A DNA stretch of 5,440 nucleotides from Methanobacterium sp. (GCA_003164415.1 PLTK01000235.1:1736-7175); one strand, 5' to 3'. Shown: positions 1 to 5,149, counted from the stretch's first letter. The notes: generated from the letters alone by a model not told the origin. A program made the numbers and translations.

Positions 1-52
1 CACCAGCATTTTTTAATATTCTTCCAACTGGAGCTAATGGTAGTTCACTCAT
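1..52 (-). CDS. Archaeal histone, N-terminal fragment (runs off the window)
   Basis: Reading leftward from an ATG at 52-50, the 17 available codons give MSELPLAPVGRILKNAG. This is the N-terminus typical of HMf/HMt-type archaeal histones, including the LPxAPVGRI segment that begins helix 1 of the histone fold. Such proteins are about 67 residues long, dimerise and wrap DNA into chromatin-like particles, so most of this gene lies outside the window. The start is supported by a GGTGAT ribosome binding site at 58-63, five bases upstream of the ATG, and by a TATA-like element at 86-97. It is the downstream neighbour, on the same strand, of a decayed adhesin gene that stops only about 50 bases before it. 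The family call rests on a short but very characteristic segment. Confidence 0.88.
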   Translation of the reverse strand, partial: MSELPLAPVGRILKNAG

Positions 53-85
53 AATTTATCACCATATATAGTTTATTGTCCTGTT

Positions 86-97
86 TATTTAAATATA
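86..97 (-). promoter_or_regulatory. TATA box (box A) of the histone gene
   Basis: On the minus strand this reads TATATTTAAATA, close to the archaeal TTTATATA consensus. It would place a transcription start near position 65-67 and give a short leader that just includes the GGTGAT ribosome binding site at 58-63. A second TATA-like stretch (AGTTTATATTTG, about 121-132) lies further upstream, so two start sites are possible. Confidence 0.6.
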
Positions 98-102
98 CCG
101 AA

Positions 103-853
103 TTATAACGGGTTTTTAAACAAATATAAACTTCTTATAATCCTTTTTCTTATTCCATAGTTATAGATTGCCCCACCATTTTTTGTAGCGGTATTATCTT
201 GAAATGAGCAGTTGTTAATGGTTAATGTCCCATTATTGTAAATAGCTCCTCCTAAAGTTGATTTTCCATTTTTGAGTATCAAATTTTTCAGGTTTACTGT
301 TACGCCGTTACTGATTAAGAATATGCTTCCAAGATTTTTAGCATCTATTGTAGCATAGCCGTTGTTAAATACATTAAAATTTAAATTTTTATTTATAACA
401 AGACCATGTTCTTGGAAGGTTGCTCCATTTTCAAGCATTATAGTATCGCCACTATGAGCCACTGTAATTGCAGCTGCTATTGAACTGTAGACGAATCCTA
501 CAGGATTTCCTCCACAAGCACCGGGCGCTCCTCCATTATAAATCTGAGGGTCCTGTAATGTTTGTTGTTTTTTTGTATTTGAAGAATTGCTTAATTTGGG
601 TGTGTTAGTTTTGGATATTTGTCAGTGAATTCACAGCTTTTACAGTACTATTTACAGTTATATTGTGTGATGGAACTATTACATTATTAGATGTTGTATT
701 TGCAGCAGCTACATCATTTATTGTGAATGATAATATTAAAGCGAATGTTAAAATAAGTAGTGGTATCATAACTTTAGCTTTATTATCTATAACTGATTTA
801 GTAATGTTTTTGTTTGTAATTGTTTGTTTTTCTAATCTTTTCACCTCCTTCAT
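103..853 (-). pseudogene. Adhesin-like secreted beta-helix protein, frameshifted and 3'-truncated
   Basis: Two reading frames on the minus strand together encode the head of an adhesin-like protein. The first (853-605) has a basic start, a hydrophobic signal segment (about residues 27-48) and an AAAN cleavage-type site, then a Thr/Asn/Val-rich mature start, and stops at TAA 607-605. The second frame is open from about 621 to 103. It carries a QIYNGG segment, SGDTIMLENG, and beta-helix repeats with GGAIYNNGTLTINNCSF followed by a second GGAIYN, as in the Pmp-like/parallel beta-helix repeats of Methanobacteriales adhesins. After GGAIYNYG (about position 154) the resemblance ends in a basic tail. 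Functional relatives are secreted surface proteins, usually several hundred to thousands of residues long; here only about 240 codons remain. The frameshift and the missing repeats and anchor make it a pseudogene unless the frameshift is a sequencing error, and the truncation would remain even then. Confidence 0.85.
841..850 (-). promoter_or_regulatory. Strong Shine-Dalgarno inside the apparent start of the adhesin gene
   Basis: The minus strand reads AAGGAGGTGA here, an almost ideal ribosome binding site, but it lies directly after the ATG at 853-851 instead of before it. The normal start position, five bases downstream, is occupied by an in-frame TTA (835-833), not ATG, GTG or TTG. A TATA-like element at about 881-887 predicts transcription starting near 859, which fits this site as the true leader. 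Confidence 0.65.
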
Positions 854-880
854 GTTAGATCTAGGGATTATGAAAATAAG

Positions 881-887
881 TTATAAA
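881..887 (-). promoter_or_regulatory. TATA-like element of the adhesin remnant
   Basis: The minus strand reads GAGTTTATAACTT across this point. The core lies about 25 bases upstream of position 859, a suitable transcription start for a short leader carrying the ribosome binding site at 841-850. The element is assigned by spacing and composition only, in an AT-rich background. Confidence 0.4.
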
Positions 888-1037
888 CTCTAATATCAAG
901 AAAGCAAGTATTGAAAAACAAAGTCAAACTCTCAAAAAATATCCACAAATGGGGGAATATCAATTAGCTGTTTTTATGTAGCAAACATTGAATTCTAGGA
1001 ATAATATAACCTATAACATATTCCAACTATTAATTAT

Positions 1038-1157
1038 TACTTCAAATCATATAATATTCTTAATAATTCTCGTGATTTATTTCACAAAAAAGTTATTTAT
1101 AATAAATTAATGTATCCTATATTGTGAATATGATAATTGATATTATAATTTGAAGTA
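1038..1157. repeat. Inverted repeat pair spanning about 120 bases
   Basis: The left arm at 1038-1047 (TACTTCAAAT) is a perfect reverse complement of the right arm at 1148-1157 (ATTTGAAGTA). Inside these, ATAATAT at 1051-1057 pairs with ATATTAT at 1140-1146. The pairing therefore reaches 17 bases, with a few unpaired bases on one side. About 80 bases lie between the arms. No flanking target duplication is evident, so a miniature mobile element is possible but not shown. It could equally be a paired regulatory site or a chance feature of AT-rich DNA. Confidence 0.4.
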
Positions 1158-1165
1158 GCTGCGTA

Positions 1166-1176
1166 AAATATAAAAA
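1166..1176 (+). promoter_or_regulatory. TATA-like element upstream of the 88-residue gene
   Basis: AAAATATAAAA lies about 60 bases before the ATG at 1234. It predicts transcription starting near 1196 and a leader of about 38 bases that includes the GGAGG site at 1222-1226. Assignment is by position and composition. Confidence 0.35.
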
Positions 1177-1233
1177 AACTTAACTCATATAATAATCAAT
1201 ATAATAACTAAAAGAAATCATGGAGGATATTAA

Positions 1234-1500
1234 ATGGTAATAAAACTAGAATTGTTTAGAATATTCGCAGATAAAGATATTACGTACATTATTGGTCAAG
1301 AGGATAAAGAATTTCATGATTCTTATGGCGGATTTTTCTCAAAAGATGACCCTGAAGAAACTATGATAGAGTCTATGTTATTACATAAAGGGTCTGATCA
1401 ATTATTGGAAATAATATATAAAAGTGGAAAAAACAGGTTATTAAATCTTAGGCTAATTGAAAGTTATCATTATAAGAAATATTCAAAGGAAAATGATTAA
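1234..1500 (+). CDS. Hypothetical 88-residue protein
   Basis: I do not recognise this family. The gene is well supported: an ATG preceded by TGGAGGAT (GGAGG at 1222-1226, seven-base spacing) and a TAA stop at 1498-1500. The product has no signal peptide, no membrane segment and no cysteine, so it is probably a small cytosolic protein. It is rich in charged residues. Residues 10-40 hold a KDITYIIGQEDKEFHDSYGGFF stretch that alternates hydrophobic and polar residues as in beta strands, followed by DDPEETMIESMLLHKG and a LLEIIYKSGKNRLLNLRLIESYHYKKYSK tail. This suggests a compact alpha/beta or beta-rich fold. It stands alone, with long AT-rich gaps on both sides, and appears to be its own transcription unit. 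No function can be assigned. Confidence 0.8.
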   Translation: MVIKLELFRIFADKDITYIIGQEDKEFHDSYGGFFSKDDPEETMIESMLLHKGSDQLLEIIYKSGKNRLLNLRLIESYHYKKYSKEND

Positions 1501-1941
1501 CAAAAAGTTTATATACCCTCTATATAGGGCTTTATAATTTAAATCAATGAATATGTAATGAAACTAAACTTCGCATAAAAAATTAAAATCGAGTATTATA
1601 ATCCCATTTTTGTTTAAATATGTCTAAATTTAACTATTTATCAACTCATTTTTATATAAATGGTTAGAATAATTAATTTGATTCTTTTAACAAGGTAAAA
1701 ATATTCTCTTATGAATTATTTGTAATTTTATTTTTAATATCAATATTTTAATAACTGAAGAAGATAAAAATAATTAGAACAATTTAATTGGAGTTTACCA
1801 TTCAAAATGATAATATAATAATAGAGTTTTGTTAAAATTTTTTTATAAATAATAGAATTTTAATCATTGAATAGGTAAAACATTAAAATAACTTAGTTGA
1901 GAGTAGTTTATTATTTAGATTAAAGAAGGAGATAATTTTCT
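1501..1941. other. AT-rich gene-free region (441 bases)
   Basis: No reading frame with a ribosome binding site is present. A short dyad CCCT-CTATAT-AGGG at 1517-1530 follows the preceding stop codon and could act in 3' end formation, but it lacks a long T run. A TATA-type TTTATATA at 1508-1515 has no gene behind it. The right end holds the leader of the gene at 1942, with TTTATAAATA at 1842-1851. The rest is unassigned AT-rich sequence. Confidence 0.6.
1842..1851 (+). promoter_or_regulatory. Candidate TATA box for the PH/zinc-ribbon cluster
   Basis: TTTATAAATA follows a T-rich tract and closely matches the archaeal box A. It would start transcription near 1870-1875 and give a leader of about 70 bases that ends in the AAGGAG site at 1926-1931. 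A TTTATTATT at 1907-1915 is a weaker alternative that would start too close to that site. Confidence 0.45.
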
Positions 1942-2520
1942 ATGAGTCGAACAATTAAAAATTCACATCCTGGTGAAAGGGTTTTATTTAGTACAAGACC
2001 AAGATTTTCACAGAGTGTTGCATCAGCATATTTAAGATTGATATTATTATTTTTACTACTGTACTTCTTTACAACAATAATTAGGTATTTGGCTGCATTA
2101 CAAACACAAATATCCACATTATTGACCATCCCATTTGTTGAATGGTCAACATATGTCCTTGTATTGATAATTATTCTTCTATTTTTATCATTAATCTGGA
2201 CATATCTATCATGGAAATATACTTGTTACCTCCTTACTAATAAACGGATAATGATTAAAAGCGGTGTTATTAGTAAAAAAAATGTTTACATGCATTTCAA
2301 TAAAATTCAGGATATACAAGTATCGCAGGGATTTACACAGAGAATATCCTCAGCGGGTAATATTGAAATATTTGGTGGACGCGATAGAACTAGCCTCATA
2401 CTTGAAAACATTCCAAATCCTGATAAATTTGAGGATTTGTTAAATCAAAAAATTGAGAATGTGACTCAGGATTATGAAGCTGGAAAACCAAAAAATTTAC
2501 GGGATCAGAGATATCAGTAA
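1942..2520 (+). CDS. Membrane protein with a bacterial PH-like domain (DUF304/bPH2, YdbS/YdbT type)
   Basis: The 192-residue product opens with a GERVLFSTRP segment (residues 11-20), resembling the GE-hydrophobic-xxRP entry motif of many archaeal PH-like membrane proteins. Two hydrophobic helices follow at about 30-52 and 68-90. A cytosolic bPH2 domain runs from about 92 to 170, with the hallmarks YLLTNKRIMIKSGVI (96-110), NKIQDIQVSQGFTQRI (120-135), GNIEIFG (139-145) and IPNPDKFEDLL (157-167). It has the standard single-domain length, with a short polar tail. The family is known by structure and sequence; its biochemical role is mostly unknown, and membrane-associated scaffolding or stress sensing are guesses. 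The start is supported by AAGGAG at 1926-1931, ten bases before the ATG. It is followed after 37 bases by a zinc-ribbon gene on the same strand, probably in one operon. Confidence 0.9.
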   Translation: MSRTIKNSHPGERVLFSTRPRFSQSVASAYLRLILLFLLLYFFTTIIRYLAALQTQISTLLTIPFVEWSTYVLVLIIILLFLSLIWTYLSWKYTCYLLTNKRIMIKSGVISKKNVYMHFNKIQDIQVSQGFTQRISSAGNIEIFGGRDRTSLILENIPNPDKFEDLLNQKIENVTQDYEAGKPKNLRDQRYQ

Positions 2521-2545
2521 CTAAATAACATTACAATTATTATCA

Positions 2546-2557
2546 GGATGTGAAGTC
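2546..2557 (+). promoter_or_regulatory. Translation leader of zinc-ribbon copy 1
   Basis: GGATGTGAAGTC directly precedes the ATG at 2558. The GGATGTGA core is an imperfect Shine-Dalgarno at normal spacing. The same block (GGGATGTGAAGTTC, 3061-3074) precedes the third copy, and a remnant (AGGATGT, 2835-2841) marks the broken second copy, so the leader was duplicated with the gene. Confidence 0.65.
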
Positions 2558-2785
2558 ATGCTTTGTCCAAATTGTGAAACAGAAAATCCGGCTAATGCTG
2601 AATATTGTAATGTATGTGGTAATAATCTGCTAAATAACAATATTAAAGAAAAAAGACAAAAAGAAAAGAAGAATTTAGTTATATGGATTATTATTCCACT
2701 TATTCTTTGCATGGGATTCTTGTTTCATCAGTACTTAACAGCCATAATAGCAGCAGGTTTAGTTATATTTGCAATGAAACGATAA
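2558..2785 (+). CDS. Small zinc-ribbon membrane protein (copy 1)
   Basis: This 75-residue protein has an N-terminal zinc ribbon with cysteines at 3, 6, 17 and 20 (CPNC, ten residues, CNVC), followed by G21. This is the pattern of the short treble-clef/zinc-ribbon domains (zf-ribbon_3/zinc_ribbon_2 type) found at the head of many archaeal proteins. A lysine-rich linker (29-38) leads to two short hydrophobic stretches (about 40-56 and 60-73) that could form a membrane hairpin or one long helix. The positive linker suggests that the ribbon faces the cytosol. The domain probably binds one zinc and serves for protein contacts; no catalytic residues are seen. It is 37 bases behind the bPH2 gene and is the only intact stand-alone member of the local repeat family. 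Confidence 0.85.
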   Translation: MLCPNCETENPANAEYCNVCGNNLLNNNIKEKRQKEKKNLVIWIIIPLILCMGFLFHQYLTAIIAAGLVIFAMKR

Positions 2786-2837
2786 AAACTATAAGATTCA
2801 ATATAGTTATTACAAATCTTCCCATTTAATCATCAGG

Positions 2838-3011
2838 ATGTATGGTATTAATTTACTAAATAACAATGTTAAAAACAAAGGTAAAGAAGAAAACAAAAAT
2901 TTAGTCATGTGGATTATAATTGCATTTGTTCTTATCTTAGGATTCTTCTTTCAAGAATACTTAACTGCTGTAATAGCAGCGGGTGTAGTTGTATTTGCCT
3001 TAAAAAAATAA
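2838..3011 (+). pseudogene. Beheaded zinc-ribbon membrane protein (copy 2)
   Basis: From ATG 2838 the frame gives 57 residues starting MYGINLLNNN and ending VVVFALKK. Residues 3-57 match residues 21-75 of the upstream zinc-ribbon protein without gaps, including the charged linker and both hydrophobic stretches. All four zinc cysteines are missing. Compared with copy 1, 64 bases are absent between the leader GGATGT and the glycine codon after the last cysteine, which also removes the original start. The only start left overlaps the old leader and has no ribosome binding site. The remaining frame has no stops or frameshifts and many differences from copy 1 are silent or conservative, so the loss may be recent or the fragment may still be made as a small membrane peptide. 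Confidence 0.75.
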
Positions 3012-3060
3012 AACTATAAATATTCAATAAAATTTTTGTATAAATTTCCTATTAATAATT

Positions 3061-3074
3061 GGGATGTGAAGTTC
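3061..3074 (+). promoter_or_regulatory. Translation leader that sets the start of the 359-residue protein
   Basis: GGGATGTGAAGTTC precedes ATG 3075 and matches the leader of the upstream zinc-ribbon gene nearly base for base. This, and the alignment of the two ribbons from their first methionine, places the start at 3075 and not at the in-frame TTG at 3036, which has no ribosome binding site. Confidence 0.75.
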
Positions 3075-4154
3075 ATGTTTTGTCCAAATTGTGGTACAGA
3101 AAATCCAGTTAATGCTAAATTTTGTTATGAATGTGGAATTAATCTCTTAGATAGTATTAAAGTTGATGATGCTGATAAATCCAGGGATCCTGTTCGTGAT
3201 ACAAATATTAATACTAATCCTGAAGACGAATCAAATATTATAAAGAAAGAATCAGAAGATAGTGATGATGGATCCGATGATACTGATGATGTTGAGGATG
3301 AATCTTCGGGTACCAAGAATAATTGTATCATCTGTAAAGCTGGTGAAATGATACCTCAGGTCCATAAGGGATCATTTGGATTTGGAATTAAAAATACTTT
3401 GGAATGTAATAACTGTGGTGCTGTTTTCGAGAAGAAGGGAATGAAATATAAATTATCCAAAGTTAATGATACGAGCCAACCACTATGGATTAGATATGGG
3501 CATCAAACACTTACTGAAGATGAATGGACAAGAATTGGTGATGGTGGTATTTCAGATGCTGAGCAGCAAAAAATAAATCAAGAAAAGATTGAACAAGAAA
3601 AACATCAACTCATAGTCCAGAAAGAAAATGATGCAAATCAGTTTTTAACCTCTCTTCAAAATGGAAAAATTACCATAACTTCTAAAAATACTTCTCCGGT
3701 TATTTTAAAGAAAAACGAAAGTTTATCTATTGTAATGCACAATATCACACTCCAAGAACCACGAGCTGTTAGACAAACCCATGCAGCTTATGGCGGTCCA
3801 ACCATTAGGGTTGCTAAAGGGGTATCTTTTAGGTTAGGAGGAGCTTCTGCAAGAAGCGAGTCCCATGAAGAAATAAGGGCCATAGATAGGGGATCTCTTA
3901 TTTTAACAACTAAAAGATTGATATTCATAGGTTCTAAAAGAACTACAAACATAGATTTAAGGAAGATCATGGCTATTGAAGCCTATACTGATGGTATTGA
4001 ATCACAACGTGAAAATAAACAGAAAACCGAATATTTTAAGGGTACTAATAGTACAATTGTAAATTTCAGAATAAATGGTAGACAAAGTACCATACCACTC
4101 ACTGGAGTGGTTCTTAGAGCTGCAATACAAGGTGCAATTGCGAATATGGGATAA
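3075..4154 (+). CDS. Double zinc-ribbon protein with C-terminal PH/GRAM-like domain
   Basis: The 359-residue product is modular. An N-terminal zinc ribbon has Cys 3, 6, 17 and 20. It is followed by a disordered acidic linker (about 26-80) rich in Asp/Glu/Ser. A second zinc-binding module has C84-X2-C87 and C111-X2-C114, with a KGSFGFGIKNTLECNNCG core. Next come a Trp-containing segment (136-158) and a Gln/Glu/Lys-rich helix (161-195) that may be coiled coil. The C-terminal domain (about 215-359) has EIRAIDRGSLILTTKRLIFIGSKRT near 266-290 and IDLRKIMAIEAYTDGIE, the strand pattern of bacterial PH/GRAM-like domains. There is no signal peptide or membrane helix, so it is probably cytosolic. It is likely co-transcribed with the bPH2 membrane protein and may act with it through matched PH-like and ribbon modules; that role is inferred. 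The ribbon head shares ancestry with the neighbouring small proteins. Confidence 0.85.
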   Translation: MFCPNCGTENPVNAKFCYECGINLLDSIKVDDADKSRDPVRDTNINTNPEDESNIIKKESEDSDDGSDDTDDVEDESSGTKNNCIICKAGEMIPQVHKGSFGFGIKNTLECNNCGAVFEKKGMKYKLSKVNDTSQPLWIRYGHQTLTEDEWTRIGDGGISDAEQQKINQEKIEQEKHQLIVQKENDANQFLTSLQNGKITITSKNTSPVILKKNESLSIVMHNITLQEPRAVRQTHAAYGGPTIRVAKGVSFRLGGASARSESHEEIRAIDRGSLILTTKRLIFIGSKRTTNIDLRKIMAIEAYTDGIESQRENKQKTEYFKGTNSTIVNFRINGRQSTIPLTGVVLRAAIQGAIANMG

Positions 4155-4163
4155 AAAAATAAA

Positions 4164-4179
4164 TTTTTTTTTTATTTTT
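4164..4179 (+). terminator. Oligo-T terminator of the PH/zinc-ribbon cluster
   Basis: Ten T residues (4164-4173), one A and five more T residues begin nine bases after the stop codon at 4152-4154. An upstream AAAAAAATAAA could pair weakly with it. Oligo-T tracts of this kind are the usual archaeal termination signal. Confidence 0.75.
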
Positions 4180-4315
4180 AAGGTTGTAACCTATTCCATA
4201 TTGAATTACTCAAATGAAAATTAGCATTATATAAAAACAAATTGGATGGTTTATAATAGACCTAAACATATTTTTAGTCTGAATTTATTAGGATTTTTTG
4301 GGTTCTATTCTCGAG

Positions 4316-4498
4316 TTAGATCTTATTTAGATAGTTCATTGGATGGAATCCAGTTACAGACATTGCAAAATATATAGCCAGACGCATGGAGATTAAAACT
4401 AGGATTACTGTGAAAATTTCCCGTTTTGTTTTATCACCTGTAAAGAGTGACCTTATACTTAAAAATTTAAGGTAATAAAATACTTTTTGTGCTTCCAT
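4316..4498 (-). CDS. Hypothetical 60-residue membrane protein
   Basis: I do not recognise this family. The gene is supported by an excellent ribosome binding site: GGAGGAG (4504-4510 on the minus strand) five bases before the ATG at 4498. A TATA-like TTATATTT at about 4532-4539 would start transcription near 4511. The product has a Lys/Arg-containing N-terminal half (about 1-26, with FYYLKFLSIRSLF) and a single hydrophobic helix at about 28-49, then a short FHPMNYLNKI tail. The charge pattern suggests a cytosolic N-terminus. It lies 137 bases downstream of the MarR gene on the same strand with no oligo-T terminator between them, so read-through from the MarR promoter is possible, and it converges on the zinc-ribbon cluster. 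Its role is unknown. Confidence 0.7.
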   Translation of the reverse strand: MEAQKVFYYLKFLSIRSLFTGDKTKREIFTVILVLISMRLAIYFAMSVTGFHPMNYLNKI

Positions 4499-4531
4499 TA
4501 AATCTCCTCCATTTATAAAGTTTAATATGTA

Positions 4532-4539
4532 AATATAAC
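4532..4539 (-). promoter_or_regulatory. TATA-like element of the 60-residue membrane gene
   Basis: The minus strand reads TGTTATATTTACA here. The spacing predicts a start near 4511, just before the GGAGGAG site. A closer TTTATAAAT (4512-4519) would start transcription at or after the start codon and is less suitable. An imperfect dyad, GGT-T-AAT / ATTACC at 4560-4580, lies upstream and might be a regulator site. Confidence 0.35.
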
Positions 4540-4635
4540 AGTTTTTTTTAATTATTATTGGTTAATTATTCTAGATTACCAGTTAAATGTCTTGTATTAT
4601 TTCAATCTAATAAATATCGGGCCGTTTTAAGCCAT

Positions 4636-5094
4636 TCAATTTTTTATTGATAAAAATTTTGAAACCACATTTTGTATGGTATCTATGCACGTGTAAAACT
4701 CTTCAAGTTCTTCAGGACTTAATAGGGTTAATTTATCTTCGATATGTTTTTCAAATATTTTTAGATATTTATCCCTAACAGCTCTGCCTTTGGAAGTTGT
4801 TGTAACTCTTATTATTCGTCGATCTTTGTTATCGGGTACTTTTTTAAGTAATCCCTCTTTAACCAACTGATCTATGTGGCCGGTCATATGGGATCTTGAT
4901 ATGGACAATTTATCTGCCATAACTGAAATCGGTTGATTTTCATAGTATTTGGAATTTATTATGATCATATAATTGCGGGGTAACTCATCTCTTAAATCCT
5001 TAGAATTAAATATTTCCATATAAAATAGTGGCAAATAACCTAGAAGAGAATCCATCATTTTGTTCATTTTTTCTTCCATATTAACATATCCCAT
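4636..5094 (-). CDS. MarR-family winged-helix transcriptional regulator
   Basis: The 152-residue product has the usual MarR size and order. An N-terminal dimerisation helix region covers about 5-35. A winged helix-turn-helix spans about 54-105, with PISVMADKLSISRSHMTGHI and recognition helix SISRSHMTGHIDQLVKEGL (64-82). The beta-wing is DNKDRRIIRVTTTSKG (88-103), where the D-x-x-D-R-R element is the family signature. A long C-terminal dimerisation helix pair covers 106-150. Such proteins are dimeric repressors that bind palindromes and often release DNA on binding small ligands; no ligand can be predicted. The start is uncertain: ATG 5094, and in-frame ATGs at 5079 and 5067, all lack a strong ribosome binding site. 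A TATA box and a 22-base palindrome upstream suggest autoregulation. The 60-residue membrane gene downstream is the nearest possible target. Confidence 0.93.
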   Translation of the reverse strand: MGYVNMEEKMNKMMDSLLGYLPLFYMEIFNSKDLRDELPRNYMIIINSKYYENQPISVMADKLSISRSHMTGHIDQLVKEGLLKKVPDNKDRRIIRVTTTSKGRAVRDKYLKIFEKHIEDKLTLLSPEELEEFYTCIDTIQNVVSKFLSIKN

Positions 5095-5124
5095 TATTGT
5101 TCATTATTTAATAATTCATTTCCG

Positions 5125-5146
5125 AATAGTTCATTATTGAACTATT
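5125..5146. promoter_or_regulatory. Palindromic operator candidate for the MarR regulator
   Basis: Two perfect nine-base arms, AATAGTTCA (5125-5133) and TGAACTATT (5138-5146), flank a four-base centre TTAT. The site sits directly downstream of the TATA box and over the predicted transcription start, the classic position for a repressor. Part of it, GTTCATTATT (5129-5138), recurs at 5099-5108, exactly 30 bases away and so on nearly the same DNA face, as a possible second, weaker site. Confidence 0.75.
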
Positions 5147-5149
5147 AAA

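Larger units (their letters stand above)
854..1233. other. Divergent intergenic region (380 bases)
   Basis: This region separates the leftward adhesin remnant from the rightward small gene at 1234. It holds the adhesin promoter on the left and a TATA-like AAAATATAAAA at 1166-1176 for the rightward gene. It also contains a long-range inverted repeat (1038-1057 against 1140-1157) and a short GTGA-N6-TCAC dyad at 1072-1085. I found no convincing open reading frame or RNA gene in it. Confidence 0.6.
2541..3103 (+). repeat. Tandem duplication of a leader/zinc-ribbon/tail unit (three partial copies)
   Basis: Copy 1 (about 2541-2805) has leader, ribbon, hydrophobic tail and a 3' flank AAAACTATAAGATTCAATA. 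Copy 2 (about 2831-3031) has a leader stub, the tail and the matching flank AAAACTATAAATATTCAATA, but its ribbon is deleted. Copy 3 begins at about 3061 with the leader and ribbon and then diverges into a larger protein. The tails of copies 1 and 2 align without gaps over 55 residues, 34 of them identical. The ribbons of copies 1 and 3 share 17 of the first 25 residues. Confidence 0.8.

Noticed and set aside
663..893. 76-residue plus-strand frame
   Set aside because: It lies antisense over the adhesin signal-peptide region; its hydrophobic look is the mirror of that coding strand and it has no ribosome binding site.
1789..1818. Possible tiny gene after TTGGAG with ATG 1807
   Set aside because: The frame ends after three codons.
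1920..2129. 69-residue minus-strand frame
   Set aside because: It is antisense to the N-terminus of the bPH2 membrane protein and lacks a translation signal.
2521..2712. 63-residue minus-strand frame
   Set aside because: It is antisense to the zinc-ribbon gene; that gene has a clear motif and a leader shared with its paralogue.
3125..3331. 68-residue serine-rich minus-strand frame
   Set aside because: The Ser/Asp pattern is the reverse reading of the acidic linker of the 359-residue protein.
3788..3970. 60-residue minus-strand frame
   Set aside because: It is antisense to the conserved PH-like domain and has no ribosome binding site.
4182..4191. GGTT-GT-AACC palindrome after the terminator
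   Set aside because: Four-base arms are too short and common to call a site.
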